NCBI RefSeq assembly: GCF_014644295.1 | Contig: NZ_BMKK01000003.1 | Coordinates: 1 to 64,000 of the forward strand | Reading direction: 5' to 3' | Origin: Emticicia aquatilis | GTDB taxonomy: Bacteria > Bacteroidota > Bacteroidia > Cytophagales > Spirosomataceae | DNA length: 64,000 bases | Shown: positions 58,058 through 64,000 of the stretch, one piece after another | How positions within the stretch are numbered: position 1 is the first letter of the stretch | Layout of the letters: each line of letters begins with the position of its first letter | Notes under the pieces: generated by a model | Told to the model about the DNA's origin: nothing | Seen by the model: only the letters and a program-made list of their open reading frames with translations | Database searches by the model: none | Translations under genes and position numbers: made by a program

Positions 58058-58310
58058 CTTTCCAAATCAAATACTCCGACCGCATACAAATCGCACAGGG
58101 GCGATAACCAAGATTTATCGCCTCTGCTTCGCTCTGAAAAAATACTCTATTTTCCACTTTCATTCGTTTCCCCGCTCGGCAATCCAAACGTCCAAAAATC
58201 TTCAATTTTCTGTTTCCCCCTAATGAGATTTCACCTGATTCTATTTTCAAAAATAGATTTCTCGAACGCTCAAAATTACTTTTTCCTAAGTCAATATGTT
58301 TTAAACTCAC
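58047..58310 (-). CDS. Ada-type zinc-binding domain protein, acceptor Cys replaced
   Basis: An 87-residue stand-alone protein of the Ada metal-binding family. KIFGRLDCRAGKRM and FFQSEAEAINLGYRPCAICM match Ada. Cys44, Cys72 and Cys75 are kept. The position of the phosphotriester-accepting Cys (the first of the Ada CRPSC motif) is Gly40. So methyl transfer from phosphotriesters is not expected; zinc or DNA binding remains possible. It overlaps the 2OG oxygenase gene by four bases (ATGA type), so the two are coupled. Confidence 0.86.
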   Translation of the reverse strand: MSLKHIDLGKSNFERSRNLFLKIESGEISLGGNRKLKIFGRLDCRAGKRMKVENRVFFQSEAEAINLGYRPCAICMRSEYLIWKGTI

Positions 58311-58999
58311 TTCGCATCATGAAAAATAATTCCAAGATTAATTCTTTTACCGCTCCGTACTTCACTTACCCCATGCCGCATTGAAGTTCGATAATACCCA
58401 CGGCTGCCCAGCGTTGGTCGGAAATTCGTTGTAAAAATCACTGCATCGCCTTTATTTGGCTGTAAAACTATTCCCTTCGATTGCATTCTTGGGCGATTTT
58501 CGAGCATCATAAATTCTCCACCCGTATAATCACCATTAGGTTGAGTCAAGAAAATAACCATCTGAAAAGGGAAAAAGATTTCACCGTATAAATCTTGGTG
58601 CAGGGCATTCCAATCGCCAGTTTCGTATTTCAAAATCAAAGGAGTTGGGCGGTTTTGCCCATTTTCGTGACACAATTTCAATAACTCACTCAACTGATTC
58701 GGGAAAGTTTTCTCGATACCCAATTTTATCATCCAATCATTGGCAATGTGTGCTAAATGTGGATAAATCTCATGCCGTATTTCATCAATAATAGTAGGTA
58801 GCGGATACTTAAAATATTTGTATTCACCACTTCCAAACTGATAACGTTTCATATTAATTACACTTCTGAAATTCTCAGATTCATCATAAGTTGTGGCCAA
58901 TTCATCGCAAATTTCATCCGAAAATAACTTGGGCAAAACTGCATAACCATTTTGATTAATATTAGCTAAATGAGTTTTAAAATCTATATTTTTAAGCAT
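58307..58999 (-). CDS. 2-oxoglutarate/Fe(II)-dependent oxygenase
   Basis: A 230-residue oxygenase. The iron ligands are His134-x-Asp136 in NALHQDLYGEIFFPFQ and His209 in TSMRHGVSEVRSGKR; Arg219 would hold 2-oxoglutarate. The family includes AlkB-type demethylases and prolyl hydroxylases; this one is of the 2OG-FeII_Oxy type. It is coupled by overlap to the Ada-type zinc protein and stands next to an MGMT gene, so a role in alkylation repair is plausible but inferred. Confidence 0.88.
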   Translation of the reverse strand: MLKNIDFKTHLANINQNGYAVLPKLFSDEICDELATTYDESENFRSVINMKRYQFGSGEYKYFKYPLPTIIDEIRHEIYPHLAHIANDWMIKLGIEKTFPNQLSELLKLCHENGQNRPTPLILKYETGDWNALHQDLYGEIFFPFQMVIFLTQPNGDYTGGEFMMLENRPRMQSKGIVLQPNKGDAVIFTTNFRPTLGSRGYYRTSMRHGVSEVRSGKRINLGIIFHDAK

Positions 59000-59101
59000 T
59001 TTTCATTTGTTTTTCTGCAAAAATGACATACTTTCTTGCATTTATCAAACCGAATCTTGCTTTGTTTTTAGTAGAAAAATAAAAAAATAATCGTCTTCAT
59101 C

Positions 59102-59131
59102 TTGCAAATCTTTTTAATCGTGCTACTTTTG
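59102..59131 (+). promoter_or_regulatory. Promoter of the MarR-family gene
   Basis: TTG (59102-59104), 19 nt, TACTTTTG (59124-59131), a full Bacteroidota consensus. The operator-like palindrome 59133-59156 covers the expected start of transcription. Confidence 0.75.
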
Positions 59132-59132
59132 C

Positions 59133-59156
59133 GTAATCAATTACGTAACTAATTAC
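59133..59156. promoter_or_regulatory. Candidate MarR operator
   Basis: A 24-bp near-palindrome centred on ACGT, with 20 of 24 positions symmetric (GTAAT...ATTAC arms). It lies between the -7 box and the ATG at 59160 and is of the size bound by MarR dimers. It suggests autoregulation. Confidence 0.6.
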
Positions 59157-59159
59157 ATA

Positions 59160-59651
59160 ATGCAAGATGTTTTTTCAAAACTGGGGCCATTAATCATTGC
59201 CAGCCGAATGAAACGCATGAGCGATTATATCATGCGAGCAGGGGCAGAATTTTATCGGAGTAATGGAGTGGAGTTTGAGCCTAAGTGGTTTCCGTTATAC
59301 TATTTGCTTTCGCAAGAAAAGGAACTGGGTATTATGGATATTGCCCAAAAACTCAATATTTCGCATCCAGCGGTTATTCAGTTGGCCAAAGAATTAGAAA
59401 AAGAAGGTTGGATAACTTCTACAAAATCGAAAGAAGACGCTCGCAAAAGATTATTAAAATTAAGCAAGAAAGGGCTTAGTATGCTGCCGCAACTACAACT
59501 TATTTGGGACGATATTCGAGAAGTAAACCGCCAAGTTGTAGAGTCTCAACCAACCAATATTTTAGATGCTTTAGGTGAAATAGAATTGTTTTTTGCTTCA
59601 AAATCTTACACCGAACGCATGAAAGAATTTCAAGAATCGAAGAAAAAATAG
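59160..59651 (+). CDS. MarR-family transcriptional regulator
   Basis: A 163-residue winged-helix regulator. The recognition part is LGIMDIAQKLNISHPAVIQLAKELEKEGWI, and the wing is TKSKEDARKRLLKLSKKG. The ligand is unknown. It is followed by GNAT, PLP decarboxylase and GNAT genes in the same direction, which it may control. A promoter and near-palindromic operator directly precede the ATG. It is divergent from the 2OG oxygenase gene. Confidence 0.92.
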   Translation: MQDVFSKLGPLIIASRMKRMSDYIMRAGAEFYRSNGVEFEPKWFPLYYLLSQEKELGIMDIAQKLNISHPAVIQLAKELEKEGWITSTKSKEDARKRLLKLSKKGLSMLPQLQLIWDDIREVNRQVVESQPTNILDALGEIELFFASKSYTERMKEFQESKKK

Positions 59652-59717
59652 TTGTAGGGGCATATCGCATACGTCTGCTACGGAATAATATTTAGTCAAT
59701 ATTAATAAGAAAAATTT

Positions 59718-60209
59718 ATGAAAATTTCAATACAGACATATTCAAATATCTACCAAAAGCAAGTTGAGAAATTAGTTTTGGGCATTCAAAACGACGAATT
59801 TGGTTTAGGATTGACCGCACAAGACCAACCAGATTTGCCAAATATCGAAGAATTTTATAAAAACGGGAGGTTTTGGATTGCACTTGATGAAAATAACCAA
59901 TTAATGGGAACAATCGGTATAGAGCCACTCACTGGTAGACAAGCTTCACTACGAAAAATGTTTTTGGATAAAACCATGCGTGGAAATAAAGATGAAAATT
60001 TAGCCCAGCGACTTTTTGAAACCTTGCTTCAATACGCCAAAGAAAAAGGTTATCAAGAATTATGGCTCGATACGCCGCCGCCAGCAAAAGCTGCCCACCG
60101 ATTTTATGAACGAAACGGTTTTGAGCTGATGCCCGTTGAAAGTACGCCTTCAACCTACAAGCACCCAGCCATTGAAGGTTTGAAAATTTACCGATTGACA
60201 ATAAAATAA
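59718..60209 (+). CDS. GNAT-family N-acetyltransferase
   Basis: A 163-residue GNAT enzyme. FWIALDENNQLMGTIGIEPL and RKMFLDKTMRGNKDENLAQRL form strand 4 and the acetyl-CoA region, although the usual Q-x-x-G-x-G/A loop is replaced by RGNKDENLA. KAAHRFYERNGFELMP is the final signature. The substrate is unknown. It lies 66 nt after the MarR gene. Confidence 0.87.
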   Translation: MKISIQTYSNIYQKQVEKLVLGIQNDEFGLGLTAQDQPDLPNIEEFYKNGRFWIALDENNQLMGTIGIEPLTGRQASLRKMFLDKTMRGNKDENLAQRLFETLLQYAKEKGYQELWLDTPPPAKAAHRFYERNGFELMPVESTPSTYKHPAIEGLKIYRLTIK

Positions 60210-60216
60210 AGGTTTT

Positions 60217-60302
60217 CGTAGGAACGTCCAAACTGGACGTTCACAAACAGATGAAACAAATTGTAATTTTCATTGAGAACGTCCAATTTGGACGTTCCTA
60301 CG
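60217..60302. repeat. Two-hairpin inverted repeat
   Basis: 26-nt arms 60217-60242 and 60277-60302 are inverted copies with one mismatch. Each arm is itself a hairpin (GAACGTCC/GGACGTTC). The interior is 34 nt. The design equals that of 24911-24989, but without the ATATTGGTAG boxes. Confidence 0.75.
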
Positions 60303-60330
60303 GTGGAAACAAATCTAAATTAAATAACCT

Positions 60331-61776
60331 ATGAATAATAATACTTTAGATTTTAGTCAAGAAGAGTTTAGTAAGATTTTGGAGAAAGCATCTTCGATGA
60401 TTCTTGAAAAATACGCCAATCTTGATGCTATCAAGGGGTTTAATGTAAACTCCCAAGAAGAAGTTGAAAGTTGGTTTGATGAACCACTTCCCCGAATTGG
60501 AAAAGATAGCTTTGAGCTGCTCGACGAAGTAAAAACAAAGGTTTTTGATAGTGCAACGGGCAATTTGGGCAAAAATATGTACGCCTATGTGATGTCGGGT
60601 GGAAATCAGATTTCTACGGTGGCCGAGTTGTTGCTCTCAACCGTCAATCAAAATAATACGAAATGGCATTTGGCTCCAGCCATGACCGAAATCGAAAAAC
60701 GTGTCATTAAATGGGCGGCCGAAATGATTGATTATACACCAGAGGCGGGTGGTGCAATGGTGAGTGGTGGCTCGGAAGCTAATTTGGCTGGTTTGACGGT
60801 TGCCCGAAATATCTTTTTCAAGAAATTTGATATTAAACGCAACGGGCTTTTTGGCTTAAAGCCTTTTATGGTTTACTGCTCAAAAGAAACCCATAATTGT
60901 ACTGATAAAAGTTTATCATTGTTGGGTATCGGCACAAATCAACTTCGTAGAATAGACACAAACGCTGATTTGACGATTGATGTAAATGCTCTTGAAAAAC
61001 AAATCGAAGCCGATATTACCAGTGGTTTTATGCCTTTTTGTGTAGTGGGAAACGCTGGAACAGTGAATACGGGTGCTATTGACAACCTAACTGCATTGGC
61101 CGATATTGCCCAAAAATACGAAATGTGGTTTCACGTTGACGGTGCTTATGGTGGTTTGGCTTCGGCTTTGCCTTCAATCAAACATAAATATGCAGGTTTG
61201 GAGCGTGCCGATTCGATTGCCCTTGATTTTCATAAATGGCTCTATCAGCCTTTTGAAATCGGTTGTGTTTTGGTGCAAGATTGGGAGAAAATGCGAGAAA
61301 CGTATTACAAAGAAGCAGATTATTTGGCGACTGAATTGCAGACAAATGCCAATGCTCGCTTGGAATTTAATGAGCATTATTTCCAACTTTCTCGCAATGC
61401 AAAAGCCTTTAAAGCATGGATGTCGGTGAAGGCGTATGGTTTTGACCGAATCAGAGAGATGATTCAAAAAGACATTGATTTGACCAATTATTTGATAAAA
61501 CTCGTGGAAGAATCGACTGATTTTGAATTGAAGTCAAAGGCCGATTTAGCAGTGGCGTGTTTTAGGTATAAAGGAAAAATGGCTGATAATGAGGCGATTA
61601 GCGATTTAAATCAAAAACTGATTCCTGCTCTCGAAGCTGATGGACGAGTGTTTATTACCAGTACAAAACTTAATGGAGAGTTTGTGTTACGGGCGTGTAT
61701 CATCAATCACCGAAAAACTGAAACTTCGATAGAATATTTGTTGGATACAATTCGTGATGTGGCTTCTAAACTATAA
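60331..61776 (+). CDS. PLP-dependent decarboxylase (group II)
   Basis: A 481-residue fold-type I PLP enzyme of the glutamate/aromatic amino acid/diaminobutyrate decarboxylase group. GGAMVSGGSEANLAGL binds phosphate, AYGGLASALP follows HVDGA, and the PLP lysine is Lys302 in DFHKWLYQPFE. The substrate is not determined; aromatic amino acids, glutamate and diaminobutyrate are all possible. A GNAT gene follows 7 nt later, so the product amine may be acetylated next. It lies in the MarR-led cluster. Confidence 0.9.
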   Translation: MNNNTLDFSQEEFSKILEKASSMILEKYANLDAIKGFNVNSQEEVESWFDEPLPRIGKDSFELLDEVKTKVFDSATGNLGKNMYAYVMSGGNQISTVAELLLSTVNQNNTKWHLAPAMTEIEKRVIKWAAEMIDYTPEAGGAMVSGGSEANLAGLTVARNIFFKKFDIKRNGLFGLKPFMVYCSKETHNCTDKSLSLLGIGTNQLRRIDTNADLTIDVNALEKQIEADITSGFMPFCVVGNAGTVNTGAIDNLTALADIAQKYEMWFHVDGAYGGLASALPSIKHKYAGLERADSIALDFHKWLYQPFEIGCVLVQDWEKMRETYYKEADYLATELQTNANARLEFNEHYFQLSRNAKAFKAWMSVKAYGFDRIREMIQKDIDLTNYLIKLVEESTDFELKSKADLAVACFRYKGKMADNEAISDLNQKLIPALEADGRVFITSTKLNGEFVLRACIINHRKTETSIEYLLDTIRDVASKL

Positions 61777-61782
61777 ATTATC

Positions 61783-62253
61783 ATGCAAAAAATAGAAATC
61801 ATCGAACTTGACCCAAATAATGAAGCCCAAAAATTGGCTTTCAAACAAATCAATTATGAGTGGATTGAGAAATATTTCAAAGTAGAAAAAGGTGATTTGG
61901 CTTCGCTCGAAGACCCCGAAAAATATTTCTTGATAACTGGCGGAGCGGTACTTTTAGCACGTAGAGGAGAAGAGTATCTCGGAACTTCTGCTTTAAAACC
62001 AATGGGCAATGACTCTTATGAACTTTGTAAAATGGGCGTAAGTGAAGCCGCTCGTGGCTTAGGAATTGGTGGACTAATTGGTGAGGCAGCTATTCAGAAA
62101 GCCCGTGAGTTGGGAGCCAAACGTGTATATCTCGAAACCAACTCGAGTCTTACGCCTGCACTCACACTTTATGCAAAATTGGGTTTTGTACGAATCGAAA
62201 ACTTTACATCGCCCTACGAGCGTGCCGATGTGGCTATGGAGTTGTATTTGTAA
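61783..62253 (+). CDS. GNAT-family N-acetyltransferase
   Basis: A 156-residue GNAT enzyme with a canonical acetyl-CoA loop (KMGVSEAARGLGIGGLIGEA) and final TNSSLTPALTLYAKLGFVRI. YFLITGGAVLLARRGEEYLG forms the central strands. It starts 7 nt after the PLP decarboxylase stop and is surely in the same transcript. It may acetylate the decarboxylase product; this is an inference. Confidence 0.9.
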   Translation: MQKIEIIELDPNNEAQKLAFKQINYEWIEKYFKVEKGDLASLEDPEKYFLITGGAVLLARRGEEYLGTSALKPMGNDSYELCKMGVSEAARGLGIGGLIGEAAIQKARELGAKRVYLETNSSLTPALTLYAKLGFVRIENFTSPYERADVAMELYL

Positions 62254-62254
62254 C

Positions 62255-62302
62255 ACAATTCTCCGAATTGTAATCTTGACCAAACAATTTAGAAAATTGT
62301 TC
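62255..62302. terminator. Tandem hairpins after the GNAT gene
   Basis: ACAATTC (62255-62261) / GAATTGT (62265-62271), then ACAATTT/AAATTGT near 62284-62300. They begin two bases after the stop codon, so a weak terminator is likely. Confidence 0.5.
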
Positions 62303-62313
62303 TACAATTTCAA

Positions 62314-62345
62314 TTTGTCAGACTATTAAAAAAGCGGTATCTTTG
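62314..62345 (+). promoter_or_regulatory. Promoter of tpiA
   Basis: TTTG (62314-62317), 20 nt, TATCTTTG (62338-62345). The predicted leader of about 135 nt contains the AGTC-rich repeat at 62431-62462. Confidence 0.75.
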
Positions 62346-62430
62346 GGCGTTTAAGAGGGTATTTTATGTAATGTAAGTGTAAAACATAAAATTATTACCC
62401 CAAGTCAACTATTAATTAAATTAGTCGTTT

Positions 62431-62462
62431 TCTGTGGACTGTCGTCTATTGACCATCGACTA
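62431..62462. repeat. AGTC-rich intergenic repeat in the tpiA leader
   Basis: CTGTGGACTGTCGTC followed by TATTGACCATCGACTA, the reverse of the AGTC/CAC/GAT words at 25622 and 53491. Confidence 0.5.
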
Positions 62463-62486
62463 AAAACAATCAAAGATTCTAAGAAA

Positions 62487-63248
62487 ATGAGAAAAAAAAT
62501 CGCCGCTGGTAACTGGAAAATGAACAAAACTTTTGAAGAAGGTCAAATCTTGCTTTCGGAAGTTGTAAATATGGTAAAAGACGAAGTTGTAAATCCTAAC
62601 GTACAAGTTGTGATTTGCGTACCGTTTCCTTATTTAAGCACTTTCGGAAAATTGATTGATACGCCAAAGGTTTCGTTGGGTGCTCAAAACTGTTATCCAA
62701 AAGCTTCGGGTGCATATACAGGTGAAGTTTCGGTACCGATGTTGAAATCAGTTGGCGTTGGTCACGTAATCATTGGTCACAGTGAGCGTCGTCAGTATTT
62801 CAATGAATCTGATGCGTTTTTAGCTGAGAAAGTCGATGCTATTTTGGCTGAAGGTCTTACACCGATTTTCTGTTGTGGTGAAACTTTGGAACAACGCAAC
62901 GAAGGTATTCATTTCGATTTCGTTTGTGGACAAATCACTAATAGCCTTTTCCATCTTTCGGCTGAAGATTTGAAGAAAACCGTAATTGCTTATGAGCCAA
63001 TTTGGGCAATCGGTACGGGTGTAACTGCTTCAAACGACCAAGCACAAGAAATGCACAAAGTTTTGAGAGACCACTTAGCATCAAAATACGGTCAAGAAGT
63101 AGCTGACGAAATCTCTATCCTTTATGGTGGAAGCGTAAACGGAGGAAATGCTCAAGAACTTTTCGCTTGTCCAGATGTTGATGGTGGCTTAGTTGGTGGA
63201 GCTTCGTTGAAATCAAGAGAGTTTACGAATATTGCAAAGTCATTCTGA
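62487..63248 (+). CDS. tpiA: Triosephosphate isomerase
   Basis: A 253-residue TIM barrel that interconverts dihydroxyacetone phosphate and glyceraldehyde 3-phosphate in glycolysis; cytosolic. Lys11 (GNWKMN), His98 (IGHSERRQYF) and Glu170 (AYEPIWAIGTG) are the catalytic residues; loop 6 is GTGVTAS and the phosphate loop LYGGSVNGGNA. Length is standard. It is a single gene with its own promoter. Confidence 0.97.
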   Translation: MRKKIAAGNWKMNKTFEEGQILLSEVVNMVKDEVVNPNVQVVICVPFPYLSTFGKLIDTPKVSLGAQNCYPKASGAYTGEVSVPMLKSVGVGHVIIGHSERRQYFNESDAFLAEKVDAILAEGLTPIFCCGETLEQRNEGIHFDFVCGQITNSLFHLSAEDLKKTVIAYEPIWAIGTGVTASNDQAQEMHKVLRDHLASKYGQEVADEISILYGGSVNGGNAQELFACPDVDGGLVGGASLKSREFTNIAKSF

Positions 63249-63435
63249 TTAAAATAAATTTTGTTAGAAACCTTACAGGATTGAGAAGTGTTGCAATCTT
63301 GTAAGGTTTTTTATGTAAGACCCTTTTATAGGAATTCTATCAATAGTTGTAACTTTTTAGTATATAATTTTAAGTACCTGTTTTTACAAAAATTTGAAAT
63401 ATATCTTTATATTTGTTTCAAAACATATAAGAAAT

Positions 63436-63684
63436 ATGCTAACTGATGCACAGTTGAAACCTGCTTTTCATCAATTAATTGATACGATTGATAATAAAGA
63501 GTATCTGCGTGAACTCTACGATAGCATTGCAGGTCTTTTACCTATCAAAGGAGATATACTTGATGGTTTAACTCAAAAAGAACTTGAAAGAACGCAACAA
63601 TCTATTAATCAAGCTAAATCAAATGAGACAATATCTGACGATTTAGTTCGTCAAAAAATTGCTCAAAAATGGAATATTCAATAG
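63436..63684 (+). CDS. Antitoxin-like small protein of a type II TA pair
   Basis: An 82-residue helical, charged protein (MLTDAQLKPAFHQLIDTI..., ending RQKIAQKWNIQ). I see no clear DNA-binding motif. The assignment rests on size, on overlap of 16 bases with the downstream ParE/RelE-like gene and on the mirrored pattern of other ParD-like proteins with a C-terminal I-x-Q-K-W ending. ATG at 63436 is used; a frame open from 63394 starts inside a TATATTTG box (63408-63415). Confidence 0.75.
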   Translation: MLTDAQLKPAFHQLIDTIDNKEYLRELYDSIAGLLPIKGDILDGLTQKELERTQQSINQAKSNETISDDLVRQKIAQKWNIQ

Positions 63685-63956
63685 TTTGGACTACAACTGC
63701 TGAAGCAGACTTTGATGCAATTATTGGATATATCTCAACAAGTCAAAATCATGAACGAGCTATTGATTTTGTTCGTTTGGTTTATAGTAAAATTGATTTG
63801 ATTGCAAAAATGCCCTTTATTGGTATCGAATCTCAACAAATAAAGACAATTCGTCGTATTTTAATTTCAAAAAACTACTCCCTGCTTTATCAGGTAAATA
63901 ACGAACAAGTGCTTCTAATCAGAATTGTAGATAATCGAAGTGCATTTAGTTTTTGA
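63669..63956 (+). CDS. ParE/RelE-family toxin
   Basis: A 95-residue toxin-like protein. The order is MEYSIVWTTTAEADFDAI, a helical hairpin AIDFVRLVYSKIDLIAKMPFIG, then strands RRILISKNYSLLYQVN and VLLIRIVDNRSAF, the ParE/RelE fold. ParE members act on gyrase, RelE members on ribosome-bound mRNA; which holds here cannot be told. It overlaps the antitoxin gene by 16 bases. Confidence 0.88.
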   Translation: MEYSIVWTTTAEADFDAIIGYISTSQNHERAIDFVRLVYSKIDLIAKMPFIGIESQQIKTIRRILISKNYSLLYQVNNEQVLLIRIVDNRSAFSF

Positions 63957-64000
63957 AAGTTTAACCTTCAATCAAATGTCCGCAAAATTGAGCTTTATTA

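Overview
The window is a stretch of AT-rich chromosome from a member of the Bacteroidota, most likely the order Cytophagales. I base this on several things. Promoters have the Bacteroidota pattern (TTG or TTTG, about 18-21 nt, then TAnnTTTG). Start codons lack Shine-Dalgarno sites. The gene families are typical of the phylum: a GlmU-like sugar nucleotidyltransferase, DUF349, DUF2480, DUF2141, LytTR regulators, paired M16 peptidases, M13 and M28 peptidases, and MKK-type signal peptides ending in AQ. I cannot fix the genus without a database.

Most of the window is housekeeping chromosome in short operons. From 1 to 9 kb: GlmU-like protein, DNA polymerase III delta prime, hemC, two M16 peptidases and two unknown proteins. 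From 9 to 15 kb: a fatty acid/sterol hydroxylase, an NTF2-like lipoprotein, a protein with about five tandem helix-turn-helix units, a DJ-1/PfpI protein and an M13 peptidase. From 15 to 18 kb: an HD phosphohydrolase and a TPR-containing membrane adenylate cyclase. From 18.2 to 20.1 kb there is an accessory island, described below. From 20 to 34 kb: priA, a CCG-type Fe-S protein, free methionine-R-sulfoxide reductase, siroheme synthase N-domain, an ABC exporter, tRNA-Gln, DUF349, ettA, an M28 peptidase and a class IV aminotransferase. From 34 to 41 kb: a small lipoprotein, GtrA and nuoKLMN without the rest of complex I. From 41 to 54 kb: a DnaQ-like exonuclease, patatin, gltX, MazG-like, a glutaminyl-cyclase-like M28 protein, ilvE, Uma2, a beta-lactamase-fold hydrolase, polyprenyl diphosphate synthase, and a rhomboid protease followed closely by a membrane-tethered LytTR regulator. 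From 55 to 64 kb: DUF2141, an alkylation-repair island (AraC-MGMT, Ada-type zinc protein, 2OG-Fe(II) oxygenase), MarR-GNAT-PLP decarboxylase-GNAT, tpiA and a ParE/RelE toxin-antitoxin pair.

The most unusual region is 18.2-20.1 kb. A restriction-endonuclease-like (Mrr family) protein begins with what reads as the first 40 or so residues of the DNA polymerase sliding clamp DnaN. Next to it is a REP-associated tyrosine transposase (RAYT). Three copies of a REP-like hairpin repeat frame both genes. I read this as a mobile or domesticated module that captured the 5' end of dnaN and joined it to a nuclease.

The second theme is intergenic palindromes. Four unrelated genes (hemC, the GAF reductase, gltX, polyprenyl synthase) carry the same leader: a short hairpin, then CGCCCCACA or CGCTCCACA, then 3-7 A/T-rich bases, then ATG. 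Other families are two-hairpin elements with inner ATATTGGTAG/CTACCGATAT boxes (24.9 kb and 46.0 kb), GTGTGCCAC hairpins, AGTC-rich repeats and CCCC/GGGG repeats. Where these overlap a longer reading frame, I moved the start codon downstream.
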